Source: JBCDCP01 sp039181495
GTDB taxonomy: Bacteria > Pseudomonadota > Alphaproteobacteria > Rhizobiales > Tepidamorphaceae
Direction of reading: 5' to 3'
Assembly (NCBI GenBank): GCA_039181495.1
Contig: JBCDCP010000146.1
Location: 1-6,345 of the forward strand
Length of the DNA stretch: 6,345 bases
The position numbers and the translations under genes were made by a program. Below the pieces are notes generated by a model that made no database searches, was not told the DNA's origin, and saw only the letters and a list, made by a program, of their open reading frames with translations. Shown piece by piece: positions 6,303-6,345 of the stretch. The first letter of the stretch is position 1, and each line of letters opens with the position of its first letter.

Positions 6303-6345
6303 CGGACCCATGTGATCGCCCGATCCGCGGTGAGATCTGCGTCAC
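6303..6345. other. Window end, no feature recognised
   Basis: These 43 bases after the terminator contain no ORF long enough to judge on either strand. A GATC-GCCC-GATC dyad (6314-6325) is present but too short to interpret. Confidence 0.3.

Noticed and set aside
1..6345. Defence system, mobile element, CRISPR array or prophage remnant
   Set aside because: All coding space is taken by conserved housekeeping genes with uniform composition; no transposase, integrase, spacer-like repeats or tRNA attachment site is visible.

Overview
The window looks like ordinary chromosomal DNA from an alphaproteobacterium, most likely of the Hyphomicrobiales (Rhizobiales) type. This rests on the gene order riboflavin synthase - lumazine synthase - nusB - thiL - transporter - membrane pyrophosphatase, on the moderately high G+C coding style, and on family details. 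Those details are a RibH1-like lumazine synthase with an EARFY motif, a NusB with N- and C-terminal extensions, and a K+-independent H+-pyrophosphatase. The genus cannot be read from the sequence.

Layout. Every gene is on the + strand. Positions 1-3831 form a tightly packed gene string: ribE (5' end cut by the window edge), ribH, nusB, thiL and an MFS transporter. Junctions are a 4-base ATGA overlap, a 1-base gap and two 18-base gaps, so this is very probably one operon whose promoter and any FMN riboswitch lie upstream of the window. Positions 3832-4051 are a 220-base non-coding leader with four small hairpins, one of them terminator-like, and a 13-base imperfect direct repeat. hppA follows at 4052-6172. 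The last 173 bases hold an hppA 3' untranslated region with a bulged hairpin, then a strong intrinsic terminator at 6265-6302.

How the genes fit together. RibH makes 6,7-dimethyl-8-ribityllumazine and RibE dismutates it to riboflavin. NusB is the antitermination factor that commonly shares an operon with the late riboflavin genes. ThiL makes thiamine pyrophosphate, so the operon mixes two cofactor pathways with a transcription factor. The MFS protein has no assignable substrate. HppA uses pyrophosphate released by biosynthesis to pump protons, and it seems to be a separate transcription unit.

I found no mobile element, CRISPR array, RNA gene or clearly novel system. The least explained stretch is the structured leader before hppA.
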